Assembly: GCA_034766995.1 (NCBI GenBank)
Contig: CM068314.1
Span: forward strand, 27,486,608-27,550,607
Direction of reading: 5' to 3'
DNA from: Acanthacorydalis orientalis
Taxonomy: Eukaryota; Arthropoda; Insecta; Megaloptera; Corydalidae
Length of the DNA: 64,000 bases
The notes below the pieces were generated by a model that was not told where the DNA came from, did no database searches, and was given only the letters and a program-made list of their open reading frames with translations. The position numbers were made by a program, and so were the translations under genes. Positions 61,020 to 64,000 of this stretch are shown here, one piece after another; the stretch's first letter is position 1, and each line of letters opens with the position of its first letter.

Positions 61020-61640
61020 TCTAAAATAAATTATTCGACGTCATCAATCTTCCTAAGTTGGTGACTAGCACGCTAGGCGGCTTAGCTAGTATCACGATAC
61101 GTACACATAAATATTAATTTCATTATCATAAGCGTAATATTTCATTCCGAAATTCTAATTAACAAATCGACCCGTATATAATTCAAATATCAAATCCAAT
61201 GAGTCATAAGTTCCGACGCATAACAATTATGAGAGAAAAATCATGATACATTCCGGAAATTCTAAGAAATTGCGAAACAGACAAAACTAAACAACGATGA
61301 CACGAGCGTGCAAGAAAGGAATATATCAGATAGCACGCGATAATCGCACGATAGCGCGTCCCTTCTCCGACGAACGGGACTCCACGGTACAGCCGTCCCT
61401 GTCGCCTCCGTAACGTTCTGTACGGAATACCGTCAACGCCAGCGACTGCACTCCGCAGGTGGTAGATGAAAAGCAATGACTTTGCGTCATCAGTATAATT
61501 ATATTTTATTTCTACTAGCAGGCTCAAAACACTTTTAATTACGCCCGAGTTAAAAGGGGACTTAATTCTCAACACCCACATAAATTCATTTGGTCGTTCA
61601 TCATCACACAAACCTCACACTGGTTCTTGTCCAAGTAAAT
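61020..61640. other. Strong G+C-raised island (about 600 bp)
   Basis: CpG-rich around 61320-61450, with words such as GCACGCGATAATCGCACG and CCGTAACGTTCTGTACGG (a CCGTA/TACGG pair), and TGCGTCATC (AP-1/CRE-like) near 61485. It carries the longest open frame of the window, minus strand 61204-61611 (135 codons), but the protein has no recognisable domain, signal peptide or membrane pattern. Candidate promoter, enhancer or undetected exon. Confidence 0.35.
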
Positions 61641-63740
61641 TCTACCTACTGCCTTTTTTACCTCTTTTATACTTGCATCGTATGAAGCTGTGTACATTTT
61701 TATTTCTAATTATATTCTTTTTGAAAAGCTGGTATTTTTTATGAAACATTATGATTAGTTATATGCCACATTTTTTTCTCGAATTGTTTTATTTAATATT
61801 ACACAATAACGCTAAAGTTTTGTAAAGTGCATTTATTTAAAAATTATGCTTTTATGACGCCACAATGTGTTTATTGTCTTTCAAATTTAGTATTTAATAT
61901 CACTGATCTTAAATTTGAAACTAAAAATAAAATTAAAAAAAAACATTTTAACTTAATGTTTATTTTTTTTAATATTTATAGATGTTAAATTATTTTTTAA
62001 CTTTTGTTTAAGAATTATCAAACCTTTTTTAGAAATCTAAAATTTATTAATCATTTATCTGTCTAAAAAAATATTACTAATAAATATCATTAAAGAATCA
62101 ACTAATTATTTTATTTTATAGTAATAGTTATTATAACAAATATATCAAATATATTTCAGAAAAAAAGACTAAACTCAATTATAGCTTTTATGAAATTGTA
62201 TAAAATAAATATTATATAAGTTGATAAAAAATTAAAATGAAAATAAAACTTTCGATATCTCAAATTGTGCTACATATTTTTATATATTTTTGGTATTATA
62301 TTATTTTAAACATCTATTAAATAAAATAAAATTATAAATAATATTATTTTTTTAAAAAAATAACAAATATCAAAACTAAAAGTACCCTAATTGTTTAACA
62401 CTTCGAAGTAATAACCATATGGCATTAATCACAGTTTCTTCACTTTTGAAATACGCAATATCAACAATTAAATTCCTTGTATTTTCATTAAAAAATTTAA
62501 ATGATATATAGTAAAGTAATTTTATATGGATATATATATATATATGTACGTATGTATGTATTATATATAGATAAATCTGTGATATCAATGTCTCTACTTA
62601 CCAGTAAGTTAACCAATTATTTTAATGGATTTATATATTTCATTTACCAAAACACTAGTTTTAATTTTCTAAGAATATTTGAAATACTTCAGGAGAGATT
62701 TAGTTCATGGAATTTTTATTTATAACATTCTTGGTATTTTTGTTAAAAGCAAATGATTTAATTTGAAGTAATTATAAATCTGTGATAAATATATTAAATT
62801 TAAATATTTCAGCCAATGTTATGAAAATTTTTCAACAATTACATATTTCAAACAAATAATCATGCACTTAAATATATTTTTTCTTAGATAAAACTGAATC
62901 ACTGTCTAATGATAGAGCATATAAATATATTTTATTTAATTGTGAAATGTGTTGCAATATTTCACATAAAAAAGAAGTACGAGTACAATGTATAGGTACT
63001 GATATAAAACTATATTTTACGATAAAATTATATTTAAAATTATTTTTTTATACCGAGCATTAGGTTTTAGATGATAATAAACATAAGGAAATGTATGCGT
63101 TGAATGATTATTTTTATAGTGCAATATTTTAATTTTAAGAATGTAATTACAGTAAAAAATTCCAAAAATGAATAATTTTTTTAAAAATGTAAAATATTTA
63201 TACAATGTATATACTTTTTTTCGTTGATACAATTTTAATCATTGATACTCTTTCTTACTATGTGAAAAACTTTATCTATTAAATATAGTTGGTTAAGATA
63301 ATGCACATTTATAAAAGGTAATTGAGTACTTTATTACAAAAAAAAACAACATAATTTTTAATATTTAAATACTTGTATATGTTGAGAAAATATTAGTGTT
63401 ACTACAAAACACTTCAACGATGCGAGCATTTAGTAAATAAAATTTAGAAATTGACAATTATAAACACTTTATTCAAAATTCTCCACAAATGTGTTGGCAT
63501 TTTTAGTAATGATTTATTATGTATATGTATATATATATATACAAGAAACTACTTTGAAAAGAATGGCAAATCCACTGAATATATTTCTGATATATAAGCC
63601 TCAATATTTCGATCAGGAAATTAATTACTTTATTATAAAAATATTCAAATTCAATATTCAAATAATAAATATTTCAATACCCAAATAATATGTAGGTAGT
63701 TAGATGTGCAGATAATGAATGACAAAATAAGGCATTGTCC
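61640..63740. other. A+T-rich non-coding stretch
   Basis: Two short TA tracts (62529-62546, 63529-63541) and one TACGAGTA word (62978). ORFs here are short and A+T-driven. I see no gene. Confidence 0.65.
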
Positions 63741-63745
63741 TAATT

Positions 63746-63922
63746 ATCTTAGCTCTCATAAATCATTCGAGCCTTCATCTGGCACGATTAATTTCAACTG
63801 TTGAACTATCCTCAGGTAACTTCGAAATACTTTTATTTTATGTCGAAATTATTTGAGAATAGTTCAAGATTCGAAATTAGTGGCAGATAAAGGCTCGAGT
63901 AATTCACAAGAATCAAGATCAG
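63746..63922. repeat. Long imperfect hairpin (foldback), about 177 bp
   Basis: The left arm (63746 to about 63830) and the right arm (about 63840-63922) are inverted copies. TTCGAGCCTTCATCTGGCAC (63767-63786) pairs with the complement of GTGGCAGATAAAGGCTCGAG (63880-63899). TTGAACTAT (63801) pairs with ATAGTTCAA (63859-63867), and TAACTTCGAAATA (63817) lies opposite TCGAAATTATT. Identity of the arms is about 75-80% by eye, with a short loop near 63832-63840. It could be a small foldback transposon or a long-hairpin RNA locus. No coding potential. Confidence 0.7.
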
Positions 63923-64000
63923 TAGTACTACACGCCAAAGAGGTATAAACAATGACAACTTTAAAATAAGAACACTTTTTAAATTTTATTATCAAATTCG
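63923..64000. other. A+T-rich end of the window
   Basis: Nothing recognisable. The sequence stops at the window edge. Confidence 0.6.

Noticed and set aside
61204..61611. 135-codon minus-strand ORF as a gene
   Set aside because: No domain, no obvious start context or splice sites, and the local rise in G+C alone lowers stop frequency. Kept as a finding, not called a CDS.
1..64000. CRISPR array, prokaryotic operon or phage features
   Set aside because: No regularly spaced direct repeats with unique spacers, no dense coding, and eukaryotic-type microsatellites throughout.

Overview
The window looks like insect nuclear DNA, most likely hymenopteran and possibly a bee. By eye it is about 80% A+T. 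It has long (TA)n microsatellites roughly once per kilobase, islands of more balanced composition a few hundred bases long, and decayed mariner transposons, two of which have TTAGGTTGG-type ends of the kind common in Hymenoptera. The order is an inference from composition and repeat type. No gene was recognised that would fix the species.

I found no convincing protein-coding gene, rRNA or complete tRNA. Every ORF is short (135 codons at most). Many are just (TA)n tracts read as Tyr-Ile repeats, and none shows a family motif except pieces of mariner transposase. The window is best read as a gene desert or the inside of a very large intron.

Layout: (1) An A+T-rich background with about 65 (TA)n tracts of 13 to 73 bp, totalling about 2.7 kb or 4% of the window by hand tally. 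Several are compound with (CA)n, (TG)n or (TC)n. (2) About 27 G+C-richer islands, the strongest near 6.15-6.56, 15.4-15.8, 18.6-19.45, 28.3-28.95, 31.2-31.6, 37.0-37.5, 38.6-39.1, 49.1-49.8, 50.8-52.3 and 61.0-61.6 kb. They contain CpGs, small dyads and homeodomain, POU, Runx or TCF-like words, and are candidate regulatory elements. The 6.2-6.5 kb island also has an arthropod-type initiator and is the best promoter candidate. (3) Three internally deleted mariner elements, all with their transposase remnant on the minus strand: 23338-23902, 25855-26337 and 55942-56568. (4) Foldback structures: a perfect 28-bp hairpin (48135-48198), a roughly 208-bp foldback element lying between (TA)n tracts (48511-48718), a roughly 177-bp imperfect hairpin (63746-63922) and a diverged inverted repeat (60493-60713). 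(5) A 270-bp segment (13378-13647) dense in CCTTATA/TATAAGG words.

No cooperating gene set can be described. The interest lies in repeat biology (extreme (TA)n load, deletion-derivative mariners, foldbacks) and in the islands as possible long-range enhancers.
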